This document shows, one piece after another, positions 30,696-42,244 of a stretch of 64,000 nucleotides of DNA (positions are counted from its first letter, which is position 1; every line of letters begins with the position of its first letter). The position numbers were made by a program, and so were the translations under genes. The notes beneath the pieces were generated by a model. The model searched no databases, had not been told where the DNA came from, and was given only the letters and a program-made list of their open reading frames with translations. Source of the stretch: Skeletonema tropicum (Eukaryota > Bacillariophyta > Thalassiosirophyceae > Thalassiosirales > Thalassiosiraceae); NCBI GenBank assembly GCA_037178625.1, contig CM074139.1, positions 248,001-312,000 on the forward strand, written 5' to 3'.

Positions 30696-30848
30696 AGTCT
30701 AGAAGTTAGCTGCATTAAAGGCGAAGTCTTAGCGAAGCGGAATGACTTTCGTGCTATCTCAGCACACTGAAAGGTGATGAATGAATGTCACTTCTTTCTC
30801 TGCTACATAAATTAGCAAAGGTGCTCTACTATGAAATTAGTTGTTCAT

Positions 30849-31431
30849 TCACGAAATTAGGACGTCGGGCTGTTGCTGTTGGCAAAAATAATGGGAAGGA
30901 TAGTATGGGAGATATTGTAGGAGCCAGAGAGAGAGAGACTTGGTTAGTGCATCCAACGCTGCTGCATAGTCTCTTTGCCCCATGCCTACAGCATACTCTT
31001 TAGCATAGTTGGAGCATCGATCATAGCCGCATAGTTTGCCCTTGACCTTTGCTCCGTGAATCCAACAGACCCCTCCACGTTTGACTTGATTGGTGCAATT
31101 TTCACTGCTGTATAGTTTAACCTTCGCTCCGTCTCTAGCACATACTTCTCCTACTCGAGCTTGAAACGAGCAACCTTCTTTACTACATTGTTTGGCCTTT
31201 GCTCCGTGTCTCACGCACACTTCTCCATTATGAGCATAACTTGTGCATCCTCCTGAATCTCATTTTGCATCTTTTTTCTTCCTGTGTCGATTAATCATCG
31301 AAGTTTTGTGCGATTGGCAATAGATCTCTTCCACGTCGAAGTTCGACTTTTTACAGAAAAGGAACCCATTCCTTCGCTGCTGTTTTGCTCGACTCGTAGG
31401 TAAGCACAGCCAAGTCGTCGTCCTCAATCAT
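30849..31431 (-). pseudogene. Diverged inverted knuckle-protein relic
   Basis: Opposite in orientation to the other three. From ATG 31431 it reads MIEDDDLAVLTYESSKTAAKE, a diverged form of the family's SIEEEDDIGALIYRES block, then meets a stop. Knuckles appear further on: CTSYAHNGEVCVRHGAK, then CSKEGCSFQARVGEVCARDG (His replaced by Asp), then YSSENCTNQVKRGGVCWIHG (first Cys replaced by Tyr). After CGYDRCSNYAKE the frame shifts into the alternative frame seen beside other knuckles (GMGQRDYAAA). Loss of metal ligands and frame breaks show it is dead. It is the most diverged, hence probably the oldest, copy. Confidence 0.7.
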
Positions 31432-32023
31432 CTTCCTGTAGACTACGTTGATGGTTTAGATACGATACGATGGAATGAATGTTCTGCCGAGGCAGGAGGC
31501 AGCCGATAAACATGATGATTTTTTTGGAAGCGGGAACAACCAGTCCCACATCACTAGCGGGAACTCAAAAGTAGGCAAAAGCCCGTCGAAAAGATGAAAA
31601 CCAGGCTATATAAATATACGCCTACCTAAGCGATAGAGCACGACGAGAACTTTCCAAAACGACACTTATCACCGTCATTGGACTAGTACACGACAAGATA
31701 AAGTGACAACCGTAGCGTGCTTGAGTTGGCTGGTGTCATGATGTCATGTTGGTGACTTTTTGATGCGACAGTAAGTACCGCTCGATGCTGCTTAAATATT
31801 TCGAGTTCGCAGAAGCCACGAAGCCATCAAAATTGCATGGAACATGGAAACCATGAGGAACTTCCATCGTAGCCTATCGAACCGCTACCGACCAAGTTTG
31901 TATATAATAGAGCTTCTATCTCTCTTCCTGAAGGCGACGTGCGCTAGAGCTGCTCTGCTCGCCTAACTAATTCAATATAATTTAAATTTAGCCGCCAATC
32001 AAGCGAGTCCATCAAACCAAACC
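31432..32023. other. Left junction of the large array
   Basis: Array homology begins at about 31600. The first ~160 bases are clearly diverged from the inner units, while from about 31770 onward the match is nearly exact. To the left of 31600 no array sequence is seen. Confidence 0.7.
31901..31910 (+). promoter_or_regulatory. TATA-like box of array unit 1
   Basis: TATATAATAG about 115 bases before the ATG, kept in every unit at the same distance. Assignment as a core promoter is by sequence alone. Unit 1 alone has an additional TATATAAATATA at about 31606-31617. Confidence 0.4.
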
Positions 32024-32854
32024 ATGACTTCGTCCACAGGTTGTGATAACGAGCTGGTTGTCAACACCACAGCCCTATCCACACCACCTCACGACGACAA
32101 CTGCCATCGAACAACCTCCGAGGGCGAGGGCAGCTCTGGAATTCAAAGCAGCAGCGTGGGCGGCAGTGCCAGTGCGCTCAGCTCTCCGCTTCTGAACGGA
32201 GAACACATTGTCTTGTTGAGTTTGAGTAATGATAATACTCCGATTGATAACGATAACAATAGTAATAATACGGAGGCGGAGGCACATGAACCTGCTGCGG
32301 TGCATGATGATAATATTAACGATAGTGATAGAACTTCCGCTCGTCTAAATCTAATCAGCATCAGCACTCCTCCGGTGCCGGCTCCGGTTGGCCTCAGCTC
32401 TAATTCTAACGCAGCATCGCGTTCCGGGTTTGAAGTGATTGAACGACGGGACCAAAATCCTAATTTGATGATGCAGATGATGGCATCTTCTACGGATATG
32501 AATATTGAAATTGAAAATAATATCTCACCGGCAGAATCAGAATTGATATCAGCGCGGGGTGATAATGACGGTGATAATGGTGATGACAATATTGGCAATA
32601 TCATTATTAATGATCCACAAGACAACAACGACGGCAACAGCAACAACGAGGCGGTGTACTCACCGCCGCCCGATTCCATCATCCACAGTGACCTACAATC
32701 GCTGAGTCCTCCGCCGCTGTCCTTCAAATCGGATAGTCATCACCAGTACAACGTTCATCACAGTCCTCATTCTCAGAGTCGAATGATCTCGTCTAGATGG
32801 GAAGTGTTACAACATGACAATCAACTGAACATCTTTAGGAATGATGTACAATGA
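32024..32854 (+). CDS. Array protein, unit 1 (276 residues, Asp/Asn/Ser-rich)
   Basis: I do not recognise this protein. It is hydrophilic and low in complexity. It opens MTSSTGCDNELVV, has a SSSVGGSASALSSPLL segment (about 43-58), then Asn/Asp runs (NDNTPIDNDNNSNN), a PPVPAPVG stretch, a second Asp/Asn region (GDNDGDNGDDNIGN) and a PPP/Ser/His-rich end finishing RWEVLQHDNQLNIFRNDVQ. No signal peptide, membrane helix or metal site is seen, and it is probably disordered. Unit 1 and unit 4 read GCD at residues 6-8, all other units TSD. The ATG follows CAAACCAAACC. A 64-codon frame downstream (32875-33069) and a 194-codon antisense frame recur in the intact units but are not supported as genes. 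Whether the array is transcribed cannot be told from sequence. Confidence 0.65.
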   Translation: MTSSTGCDNELVVNTTALSTPPHDDNCHRTTSEGEGSSGIQSSSVGGSASALSSPLLNGEHIVLLSLSNDNTPIDNDNNSNNTEAEAHEPAAVHDDNINDSDRTSARLNLISISTPPVPAPVGLSSNSNAASRSGFEVIERRDQNPNLMMQMMASSTDMNIEIENNISPAESELISARGDNDGDNGDDNIGNIIINDPQDNNDGNSNNEAVYSPPPDSIIHSDLQSLSPPPLSFKSDSHHQYNVHHSPHSQSRMISSRWEVLQHDNQLNIFRNDVQ

Positions 32855-33588
32855 TATATATATAATATAGAGAGATGATAATAGATTACTATACTACATT
32901 ACCTCTTCCTCTCCAAATTCACCTTTTCCTTCCTAACTTTGCTACTTTTGTTCGTATCAAGGCGATGAGTGTTGATGTAGAAAGCTCTCATTGCGCTCTA
33001 TCGATTGGTTGCAGTTGCAAGGTCAAATATCGATGTTTTGTCGATCGACTCACCTCGAGAGTGGTCTAGAAAGTCGTCACCAGCGCCAATACCATCGTCA
33101 TTGTAACCAAGACTACCGTCAAAACATCACTTTCTGGACCCATTTTAGCCTCATCGATTGAACAAAAGTCGCCCAAACAGGCTGAATATACGCCTACCTA
33201 AGCGATAGAGTACGACGATTGCTTTCCAAAAAGGACACTTATCGCTGTCATTGGACGAGTACAAGACAAGATAAAGTGACAATATGAATGTAGCGTGCTT
33301 GAGTTGGCTGGTGTCTGGAGTTGGTGACTTTTTGATGCGACAGTTAGTACCGCTCGATGCTGCTTAAATATTTCGAGTTCGCAGAAGCCACGAAGCCATC
33401 AAAATTGCATGGAAACCATGAGGAACTTCCATCGTAGCCTATCGAACCGCTACCGACCAAGTTTGTATATAATAGAGCTTCTATCTCTCTTCCTGAAGGC
33501 GACGTGCGCTAGAGCTGCTCTGCTCGCCTAACTAATTCAATATAATTTAAATTTAGCCGCCAATCAAGCGAGTCCATCAAACCAAACC

Positions 33589-34419
33589 ATGACTTCGTCC
33601 ACAACATCCGACAACGAGCTGGTTGTCAACACCACAGCCCTATCCACACCACCTCACGACGACAACTGCCATCGAACAACCTCCGAGGGCGAGGGCAGCT
33701 CTGGAATTCAAAGCAGCAGCGTGGGCGGCAGTGCCAGTGCGCTCAGCTCTCCGCTTCTGAACGGAGAACACATTGTCTTGTTGAGTTTGAGTAATGATAA
33801 TACTCCGATTGATAACGATAACAATAGTAATAATACGGAGGCGGAGGCACATGAACCTGCTGCGGTGCATGATGATAATATTAACGATAGTGATAGAACT
33901 TCCGCTCGTCTAAATCTAATCAGCATCAGCACTCCTCCGGTGCCGGCTCCGGTTGGCCTCAGCTCTAATTCTAACGCAGCATCGCGTTCCGGGTTTGAAG
34001 TGATTGAACGACGGGACCAAAATCCTAATTTGATGATGCAGATGATGGCATCTTCTACGGATATGAATATTGAAATTGAAAATAATATCTCACCGGCAGA
34101 ATCAGAATTGATATCAGCGCGGGGTGATAATGACGGTGATAATGGTGATGACAATATTGGCAATATCATTATTAATGATCCACAAGACAACAACGACGGC
34201 AACAGCAACAACGAGGCGGTGTACTCACCGCCGCCCGATTCCATCATCCACAGTGACCTACAATCGCTGAGTCCTCCGCCGCTGTCCTTCAAATCGGATA
34301 GTCATCACCAGTACAACGTTCATCACAGTCCTCATTCTCAGAGTCGAATGATCTCGTCTAGATGGGAAGTGTTACAACATGACAATCAACTGAACATCTT
34401 TAGGAATGATGTACAATGA
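33589..34419 (+). CDS. Array protein, unit 2
   Basis: Intact. First unit with the common TSD version of residues 6-8. The 1565 bases upstream lack the divergence seen at the left edge. Confidence 0.62.
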   Translation: MTSSTTSDNELVVNTTALSTPPHDDNCHRTTSEGEGSSGIQSSSVGGSASALSSPLLNGEHIVLLSLSNDNTPIDNDNNSNNTEAEAHEPAAVHDDNINDSDRTSARLNLISISTPPVPAPVGLSSNSNAASRSGFEVIERRDQNPNLMMQMMASSTDMNIEIENNISPAESELISARGDNDGDNGDDNIGNIIINDPQDNNDGNSNNEAVYSPPPDSIIHSDLQSLSPPPLSFKSDSHHQYNVHHSPHSQSRMISSRWEVLQHDNQLNIFRNDVQ

Positions 34420-35153
34420 TATATATATAATATAGAGAGATGATAATAGATTACTATACTACATTACCTCTTCCTCTCCAAATTCACCTTTTCCTTCCTA
34501 ACTTTGCTACTTTTGTTCGTATCAAGGCGATGAGTGTTGATGTAGAAAGCTCTCATTGCGCTCTATCGATTGGTTGCAGTTGCAAGGTCAAATATCGATG
34601 TTTTGTCGATCGACTCACCTCGAGAGTGGTCTAGAAAGTCGTCACCAGCGCCAATACCATCGTCATTGTAACCAAGACTACCGTCAAAACATCACTTTCT
34701 GGACCCATTTTAGCCTCATCGATTGAACAAAAGTCGCCCAAACAGGCTGAATATACGCCTACCTAAGCGATAGAGTACGACGATTGCTTTCCAAAAAGGA
34801 CACTTATCGCTGTCATTGGACGAGTACAAGACAAGATAAAGTGACAATATGAATGTAGCGTGCTTGAGTTGGCTGGTGTCTGGAGTTGGTGACTTTTTGA
34901 TGCGACAGTTAGTACCGCTCGATGCTGCTTAAATATTTCGAGTTCGCAGAAGCCACGAAGCCATCAAAATTGCATGGAAACCATGAGGAACTTCCATCGT
35001 AGCCTATCGAACCGCTACCGACCAAGTTTGTATATAATAGAGCTTCTATCTCTCTTCCTGAAGGCGACGTGCGCTAGAGCTGCTCTGCTCGCCTAACTAA
35101 TTCAATATAATTTAAATTTAGCCGCCAATCAAGCGAGTCCATCAAACCAAACC

Positions 35154-35984
35154 ATGACTTCGTCCACAACATCCGACAACGAGCTGGTTGTCAACACCAC
35201 AGCCCTATCCACACCACCTCACGACGACAACTGCCATCGAACAACCTCCGAGGGCGAGGGCAGCTCTGGAATTCAAAGCAGCAGCGTGGGCGGCAGTGCC
35301 AGTGCGCTCAGCTCTCCGCTTCTGAACGGAGAACACATTGTCTTGTTGAGTTTGAGTAATGATAATACTCCGATTGATAACGATAACAATAGTAATAATA
35401 CGGAGGCGGAGGCACATGAACCTGCTGCGGTGCATGATGATAATATTAACGATAGTGATAGAACTTCCGCTCGTCTAAATCTAATCAGCATCAGCACTCC
35501 TCCGGTGCCGGCTCCGGTTGGCCTCAGCTCTAATTCTAACGCAGCATCGCGTTCCGGGTTTGAAGTGATTGAACGACGGGACCAAAATCCTAATTTGATG
35601 ATGCAGATGATGGCATCTTCTACGGATATGAATATTGAAATTGAAAATAATATCTCACCGGCAGAATCAGAATTGATATCAGCGCGGGGTGATAATGACG
35701 GTGATAATGGTGATGACAATATTGGCAATATCATTATTAATGATCCACAAGACAACAACGACGGCAACAGCAACAACGAGGCGGTGTACTCACCGCCGCC
35801 CGATTCCATCATCCACAGTGACCTACAATCGCTGAGTCCTCCGCCGCTGTCCTTCAAATCGGATAGTCATCACCAGTACAACGTTCATCACAGTCCTCAT
35901 TCTCAGAGTCGAATGATCTCGTCTAGATGGGAAGTGTTACAACATGACAATCAACTGAACATCTTTAGGAATGATGTACAATGA
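35154..35984 (+). CDS. Array protein, unit 3
   Basis: Intact, TSD version, with no difference from unit 2 that I could find. Confidence 0.62.
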   Translation: MTSSTTSDNELVVNTTALSTPPHDDNCHRTTSEGEGSSGIQSSSVGGSASALSSPLLNGEHIVLLSLSNDNTPIDNDNNSNNTEAEAHEPAAVHDDNINDSDRTSARLNLISISTPPVPAPVGLSSNSNAASRSGFEVIERRDQNPNLMMQMMASSTDMNIEIENNISPAESELISARGDNDGDNGDDNIGNIIINDPQDNNDGNSNNEAVYSPPPDSIIHSDLQSLSPPPLSFKSDSHHQYNVHHSPHSQSRMISSRWEVLQHDNQLNIFRNDVQ

Positions 35985-36718
35985 TATATATATAATATAG
36001 AGAGATGATAATAGATTACTATACTACATTACCTCTTCCTCTCCAAATTCACCTTTTCCTTCCTAACTTTGCTACTTTTGTTCGTATCAAGGCGATGAGT
36101 GTTGATGTAGAAAGCTCTCATTGCGCTCTATCGATTGGTTGCAGTTGCAAGGTCAAATATCGATGTTTTGTCGATCGACTCACCTCGAGAGTGGTCTAGA
36201 AAGTCGTCACCAGCGCCAATACCATCGTCATTGTAACCAAGACTACCGTCAAAACATCACTTTCTGGACCCATTTTAGCCTCATCGATTGAACAAAAGTC
36301 GCCCAAACAGGCTGAATATACGCCTACCTAAGCGATAGAGTACGACGATTGCTTTCCAAAAAGGACACTTATCGCTGTCATTGGACGAGTACAAGACAAG
36401 ATAAAGTGACAATATGAATGTAGCGTGCTTGAGTTGGCTGGTGTCTGGAGTTGGTGACTTTTTGATGCGACAGTTAGTACCGCTCGATGCTGCTTAAATA
36501 TTTCGAGTTCGCAGAAGCCACGAAGCCATCAAAATTGCATGGAAACCATGAGGAACTTCCATCGTAGCCTATCGAACCGCTACCGACCAAGTTTGTATAT
36601 AATAGAGCTTCTATCTCTCTTCCTGAAGGCGACGTGCGCTAGAGCTGCTCTGCTCGCCTAACTAATTCAATATAATTTAAATTTAGCCGCCAATCAAGCG
36701 AGTCCATCAAACCAAACC

Positions 36719-37549
36719 ATGACTTCGTCCACAGGTTGTGATAACGAGCTGGTTGTCAACACCACAGCCCTATCCACACCACCTCACGACGACAACTGCC
36801 ATCGAACAACCTCCGAGGGCGAGGGCAGCTCTGGAATTCAAAGCAGCAGCGTGGGCGGCAGTGCCAGTGCGCTCAGCTCTCCGCTTCTGAACGGAGAACA
36901 CATTGTCTTGTTGAGTTTGAGTAATGATAATACTCCGATTGATAACGATAACAATAGTAATAATACGGAGGCGGAGGCACATGAACCTGCTGCGGTGCAT
37001 GATGATAATATTAACGATAGTGATAGAACTTCCGCTCGTCTAAATCTAATCAGCATCAGCACTCCTCCGGTGCCGGCTCCGGTTGGCCTCAGCTCTAATT
37101 CTAACGCAGCATCGCGTTCCGGGTTTGAAGTGATTGAACGACGGGACCAAAATCCTAATTTGATGATGCAGATGATGGCATCTTCTACGGATATGAATAT
37201 TGAAATTGAAAATAATATCTCACCGGCAGAATCAGAATTGATATCAGCGCGGGGTGATAATGACGGTGATAATGGTGATGACAATATTGGCAATATCATT
37301 ATTAATGATCCACAAGACAACAACGACGGCAACAGCAACAACGAGGCGGTGTACTCACCGCCGCCCGATTCCATCATCCACAGTGACCTACAATCGCTGA
37401 GTCCTCCGCCGCTGTCCTTCAAATCGGATAGTCATCACCAGTACAACGTTCATCACAGTCCTCATTCTCAGAGTCGAATGATCTCGTCTAGATGGGAAGT
37501 GTTACAACATGACAATCAACTGAACATCTTTAGGAATGATGTACAATGA
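36719..37549 (+). CDS. Array protein, unit 4
   Basis: Intact. Carries the GGTTGTGAT (GCD) variant otherwise found only in unit 1, but its upstream CATGGAAACCATG spacer is the common form rather than unit 1's longer one. Confidence 0.62.
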   Translation: MTSSTGCDNELVVNTTALSTPPHDDNCHRTTSEGEGSSGIQSSSVGGSASALSSPLLNGEHIVLLSLSNDNTPIDNDNNSNNTEAEAHEPAAVHDDNINDSDRTSARLNLISISTPPVPAPVGLSSNSNAASRSGFEVIERRDQNPNLMMQMMASSTDMNIEIENNISPAESELISARGDNDGDNGDDNIGNIIINDPQDNNDGNSNNEAVYSPPPDSIIHSDLQSLSPPPLSFKSDSHHQYNVHHSPHSQSRMISSRWEVLQHDNQLNIFRNDVQ

Positions 37550-38283
37550 TATATATATAATATAGAGAGATGATAATAGATTACTATACTACATTACCTC
37601 TTCCTCTCCAAATTCACCTTTTCCTTCCTAACTTTGCTACTTTTGTTCGTATCAAGGCGATGAGTGTTGATGTAGAAAGCTCTCATTGCGCTCTATCGAT
37701 TGGTTGCAGTTGCAAGGTCAAATATCGATGTTTTGTCGATCGACTCACCTCGAGAGTGGTCTAGAAAGTCGTCACCAGCGCCAATACCATCGTCATTGTA
37801 ACCAAGACTACCGTCAAAACATCACTTTCTGGACCCATTTTAGCCTCATCGATTGAACAAAAGTCGCCCAAACAGGCTGAATATACGCCTACCTAAGCGA
37901 TAGAGTACGACGATTGCTTTCCAAAAAGGACACTTATCGCTGTCATTGGACGAGTACAAGACAAGATAAAGTGACAATATGAATGTAGCGTGCTTGAGTT
38001 GGCTGGTGTCTGGAGTTGGTGACTTTTTGATGCGACAGTTAGTACCGCTCGATGCTGCTTAAATATTTCGAGTTCGCAGAAGCCACGAAGCCATCAAAAT
38101 TGCATGGAAACCATGAGGAACTTCCATCGTAGCCTATCGAACCGCTACCGACCAAGTTTGTATATAATAGAGCTTCTATCTCTCTTCCTGAAGGCGACGT
38201 GCGCTAGAGCTGCTCTGCTCGCCTAACTAATTCAATATAATTTAAATTTAGCCGCCAATCAAGCGAGTCCATCAAACCAAACC

Positions 38284-39114
38284 ATGACTTCGTCCACAAC
38301 ATCCGACAACGAGCTGGTTGTCAACACCACAGCCCTATCCACACCACCTCACGACGACAACTGCCATCGAACAACCTCCGAGGGCGAGGGCAGCTCTGGA
38401 ATTCAAAGCAGCAGCGTGGGCGGCAGTGCCAGTGCGCTCAGCTCTCCGCTTCTGAACGGAGAACACATTGTCTTGTTGAGTTTGAGTAATGATAATACTC
38501 CGATTGATAACGATAACAATAGTAATAATACGGAGGCGGAGGCACATGAACCTGCTGCGGTGCATGATGATAATATTAACGATAGTGATAGAACTTCCGC
38601 TCGTCTAAATCTAATCAGCATCAGCACTCCTCCGGTGCCGGCTCCGGTTGGCCTCAGCTCTAATTCTAACGCAGCATCGCGTTCCGGGTTTGAAGTGATT
38701 GAACGACGGGACCAAAATCCTAATTTGATGATGCAGATGATGGCATCTTCTACGGATATGAATATTGAAATTGAAAATAATATCTCACCGGCAGAATCAG
38801 AATTGATATCAGCGCGGGGTGATAATGACGGTGATAATGGTGATGACAATATTGGCAATATCATTATTAATGATCCACAAGACAACAACGACGGCAACAG
38901 CAACAACGAGGCGGTGTACTCACCGCCGCCCGATTCCATCATCCACAGTGACCTACAATCGCTGAGTCCTCCGCCGCTGTCCTTCAAATCGGATAGTCAT
39001 CACCAGTACAACGTTCATCACAGTCCTCATTCTCAGAGTCGAATGATCTCGTCTAGATGGGAAGTGTTACAACATGACAATCAACTGAACATCTTTAGGA
39101 ATGATGTACAATGA
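38284..39114 (+). CDS. Array protein, unit 5
   Basis: Intact, TSD version. Confidence 0.62.
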   Translation: MTSSTTSDNELVVNTTALSTPPHDDNCHRTTSEGEGSSGIQSSSVGGSASALSSPLLNGEHIVLLSLSNDNTPIDNDNNSNNTEAEAHEPAAVHDDNINDSDRTSARLNLISISTPPVPAPVGLSSNSNAASRSGFEVIERRDQNPNLMMQMMASSTDMNIEIENNISPAESELISARGDNDGDNGDDNIGNIIINDPQDNNDGNSNNEAVYSPPPDSIIHSDLQSLSPPPLSFKSDSHHQYNVHHSPHSQSRMISSRWEVLQHDNQLNIFRNDVQ

Positions 39115-39848
39115 TATATATATAATATAGAGAGATGATAATAGATTACTATACTACATTACCTCTTCCTCTCCAAATTCACCTTTTCCTTCCTAACTTT
39201 GCTACTTTTGTTCGTATCAAGGCGATGAGTGTTGATGTAGAAAGCTCTCATTGCGCTCTATCGATTGGTTGCAGTTGCAAGGTCAAATATCGATGTTTTG
39301 TCGATCGACTCACCTCGAGAGTGGTCTAGAAAGTCGTCACCAGCGCCAATACCATCGTCATTGTAACCAAGACTACCGTCAAAACATCACTTTCTGGACC
39401 CATTTTAGCCTCATCGATTGAACAAAAGTCGCCCAAACAGGCTGAATATACGCCTACCTAAGCGATAGAGTACGACGATTGCTTTCCAAAAAGGACACTT
39501 ATCGCTGTCATTGGACGAGTACAAGACAAGATAAAGTGACAATATGAATGTAGCGTGCTTGAGTTGGCTGGTGTCTGGAGTTGGTGACTTTTTGATGCGA
39601 CAGTTAGTACCGCTCGATGCTGCTTAAATATTTCGAGTTCGCAGAAGCCACGAAGCCATCAAAATTGCATGGAAACCATGAGGAACTTCCATCGTAGCCT
39701 ATCGAACCGCTACCGACCAAGTTTGTATATAATAGAGCTTCTATCTCTCTTCCTGAAGGCGACGTGCGCTAGAGCTGCTCTGCTCGCCTAACTAATTCAA
39801 TATAATTTAAATTTAGCCGCCAATCAAGCGAGTCCATCAAACCAAACC

Positions 39849-40679
39849 ATGACTTCGTCCACAACATCCGACAACGAGCTGGTTGTCAACACCACAGCCC
39901 TATCCACACCACCTCACGACGACAACTGCCATCGAACAACCTCCGAGGGCGAGGGCAGCTCTGGAATTCAAAGCAGCAGCGTGGGCGGCAGTGCCAGTGC
40001 GCTCAGCTCTCCGCTTCTGAACGGAGAACACATTGTCTTGTTGAGTTTGAGTAATGATAATACTCCGATTGATAACGATAACAATAGTAATAATACGGAG
40101 GCGGAGGCACATGAACCTGCTGCGGTGCATGATGATAATATTAACGATAGTGATAGAACTTCCGCTCGTCTAAATCTAATCAGCATCAGCACTCCTCCGG
40201 TGCCGGCTCCGGTTGGCCTCAGCTCTAATTCTAACGCAGCATCGCGTTCCGGGTTTGAAGTGATTGAACGACGGGACCAAAATCCTAATTTGATGATGCA
40301 GATGATGGCATCTTCTACGGATATGAATATTGAAATTGAAAATAATATCTCACCGGCAGAATCAGAATTGATATCAGCGCGGGGTGATAATGACGGTGAT
40401 AATGGTGATGACAATATTGGCAATATCATTATTAATGATCCACAAGACAACAACGACGGCAACAGCAACAACGAGGCGGTGTACTCACCGCCGCCCGATT
40501 CCATCATCCACAGTGACCTACAATCGCTGAGTCCTCCGCCGCTGTCCTTCAAATCGGATAGTCATCACCAGTACAACGTTCATCACAGTCCTCATTCTCA
40601 GAGTCGAATGATCTCGTCTAGATGGGAAGTGTTACAACATGACAATCAACTGAACATCTTTAGGAATGATGTACAATGA
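39849..40679 (+). CDS. Array protein, unit 6
   Basis: Intact, TSD version. Confidence 0.62.
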   Translation: MTSSTTSDNELVVNTTALSTPPHDDNCHRTTSEGEGSSGIQSSSVGGSASALSSPLLNGEHIVLLSLSNDNTPIDNDNNSNNTEAEAHEPAAVHDDNINDSDRTSARLNLISISTPPVPAPVGLSSNSNAASRSGFEVIERRDQNPNLMMQMMASSTDMNIEIENNISPAESELISARGDNDGDNGDDNIGNIIINDPQDNNDGNSNNEAVYSPPPDSIIHSDLQSLSPPPLSFKSDSHHQYNVHHSPHSQSRMISSRWEVLQHDNQLNIFRNDVQ

Positions 40680-41413
40680 TATATATATAATATAGAGAGA
40701 TGATAATAGATTACTATACTACATTACCTCTTCCTCTCCAAATTCACCTTTTCCTTCCTAACTTTGCTACTTTTGTTCGTATCAAGGCGATGAGTGTTGA
40801 TGTAGAAAGCTCTCATTGCGCTCTATCGATTGGTTGCAGTTGCAAGGTCAAATATCGATGTTTTGTCGATCGACTCACCTCGAGAGTGGTCTAGAAAGTC
40901 GTCACCAGCGCCAATACCATCGTCATTGTAACCAAGACTACCGTCAAAACATCACTTTCTGGACCCATTTTAGCCTCATCGATTGAACAAAAGTCGCCCA
41001 AACAGGCTGAATATACGCCTACCTAAGCGATAGAGTACGACGATTGCTTTCCAAAAAGGACACTTATCGCTGTCATTGGACGAGTACAAGACAAGATAAA
41101 GTGACAATATGAATGTAGCGTGCTTGAGTTGGCTGGTGTCTGGAGTTGGTGACTTTTTGATGCGACAGTTAGTACCGCTCGATGCTGCTTAAATATTTCG
41201 AGTTCGCAGAAGCCACGAAGCCATCAAAATTGCATGGAAACCATGAGGAACTTCCATCGTAGCCTATCGAACCGCTACCGACCAAGTTTGTATATAATAG
41301 AGCTTCTATCTCTCTTCCTGAAGGCGACGTGCGCTAGAGCTGCTCTGCTCGCCTAACTAATTCAATATAATTTAAATTTAGCCGCCAATCAAGCGAGTCC
41401 ATCAAACCAAACC

Positions 41414-42244
41414 ATGACTTCGTCCACAACATCCGACAACGAGCTGGTTGTCAACACCACAGCCCTATCCACACCACCTCACGACGACAACTGCCATCGA
41501 ACAACCTCCGAGGGCGAGGGCAGCTCTGGAATTCAAAGCAGCAGCGTGGGCGGCAGTGCCAGTGCGCTCAGCTCTCCGCTTCTGAACGGAGAACACATTG
41601 TCTTGTTGAGTTTGAGTAATGATAATACTCCGATTGATAACGATAACAATAGTAATAATACGGAGGCGGAGGCACATGAACCTGCTGCGGTGCATGATGA
41701 TAATATTAACGATAGTGATAGAACTTCCGCTCGTCTAAATCTAATCAGCATCAGCACTCCTCCGGTGCCGGCTCCGGTTGGCCTCAGCTCTAATTCTAAC
41801 GCAGCATCGCGTTCCGGGTTTGAAGTGATTGAACGACGGGACCAAAATCCTAATTTGATGATGCAGATGATGGCATCTTCTACGGATATGAATATTGAAA
41901 TTGAAAATAATATCTCACCGGCAGAATCAGAATTGATATCAGCGCGGGGTGATAATGACGGTGATAATGGTGATGACAATATTGGCAATATCATTATTAA
42001 TGATCCACAAGACAACAACGACGGCAACAGCAACAACGAGGCGGTGTACTCACCGCCGCCCGATTCCATCATCCACAGTGACCTACAATCGCTGAGTCCT
42101 CCGCCGCTGTCCTTCAAATCGGATAGTCATCACCAGTACAACGTTCATCACAGTCCTCATTCTCAGAGTCGAATGATCTCGTCTAGATGGGAAGTGTTAC
42201 AACATGACAATCAACTGAACATCTTTAGGAATGATGTACAATGA
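41414..42244 (+). CDS. Array protein, unit 7
   Basis: Intact, TSD version. Confidence 0.62.
   Translation: MTSSTTSDNELVVNTTALSTPPHDDNCHRTTSEGEGSSGIQSSSVGGSASALSSPLLNGEHIVLLSLSNDNTPIDNDNNSNNTEAEAHEPAAVHDDNINDSDRTSARLNLISISTPPVPAPVGLSSNSNAASRSGFEVIERRDQNPNLMMQMMASSTDMNIEIENNISPAESELISARGDNDGDNGDDNIGNIIINDPQDNNDGNSNNEAVYSPPPDSIIHSDLQSLSPPPLSFKSDSHHQYNVHHSPHSQSRMISSRWEVLQHDNQLNIFRNDVQ

Noticed and set aside
32875..33069. 64-codon ORF after each array protein
   Set aside because: It recurs only because the units are identical. Composition is unremarkable and it starts just after the previous stop. Not supported as a gene.
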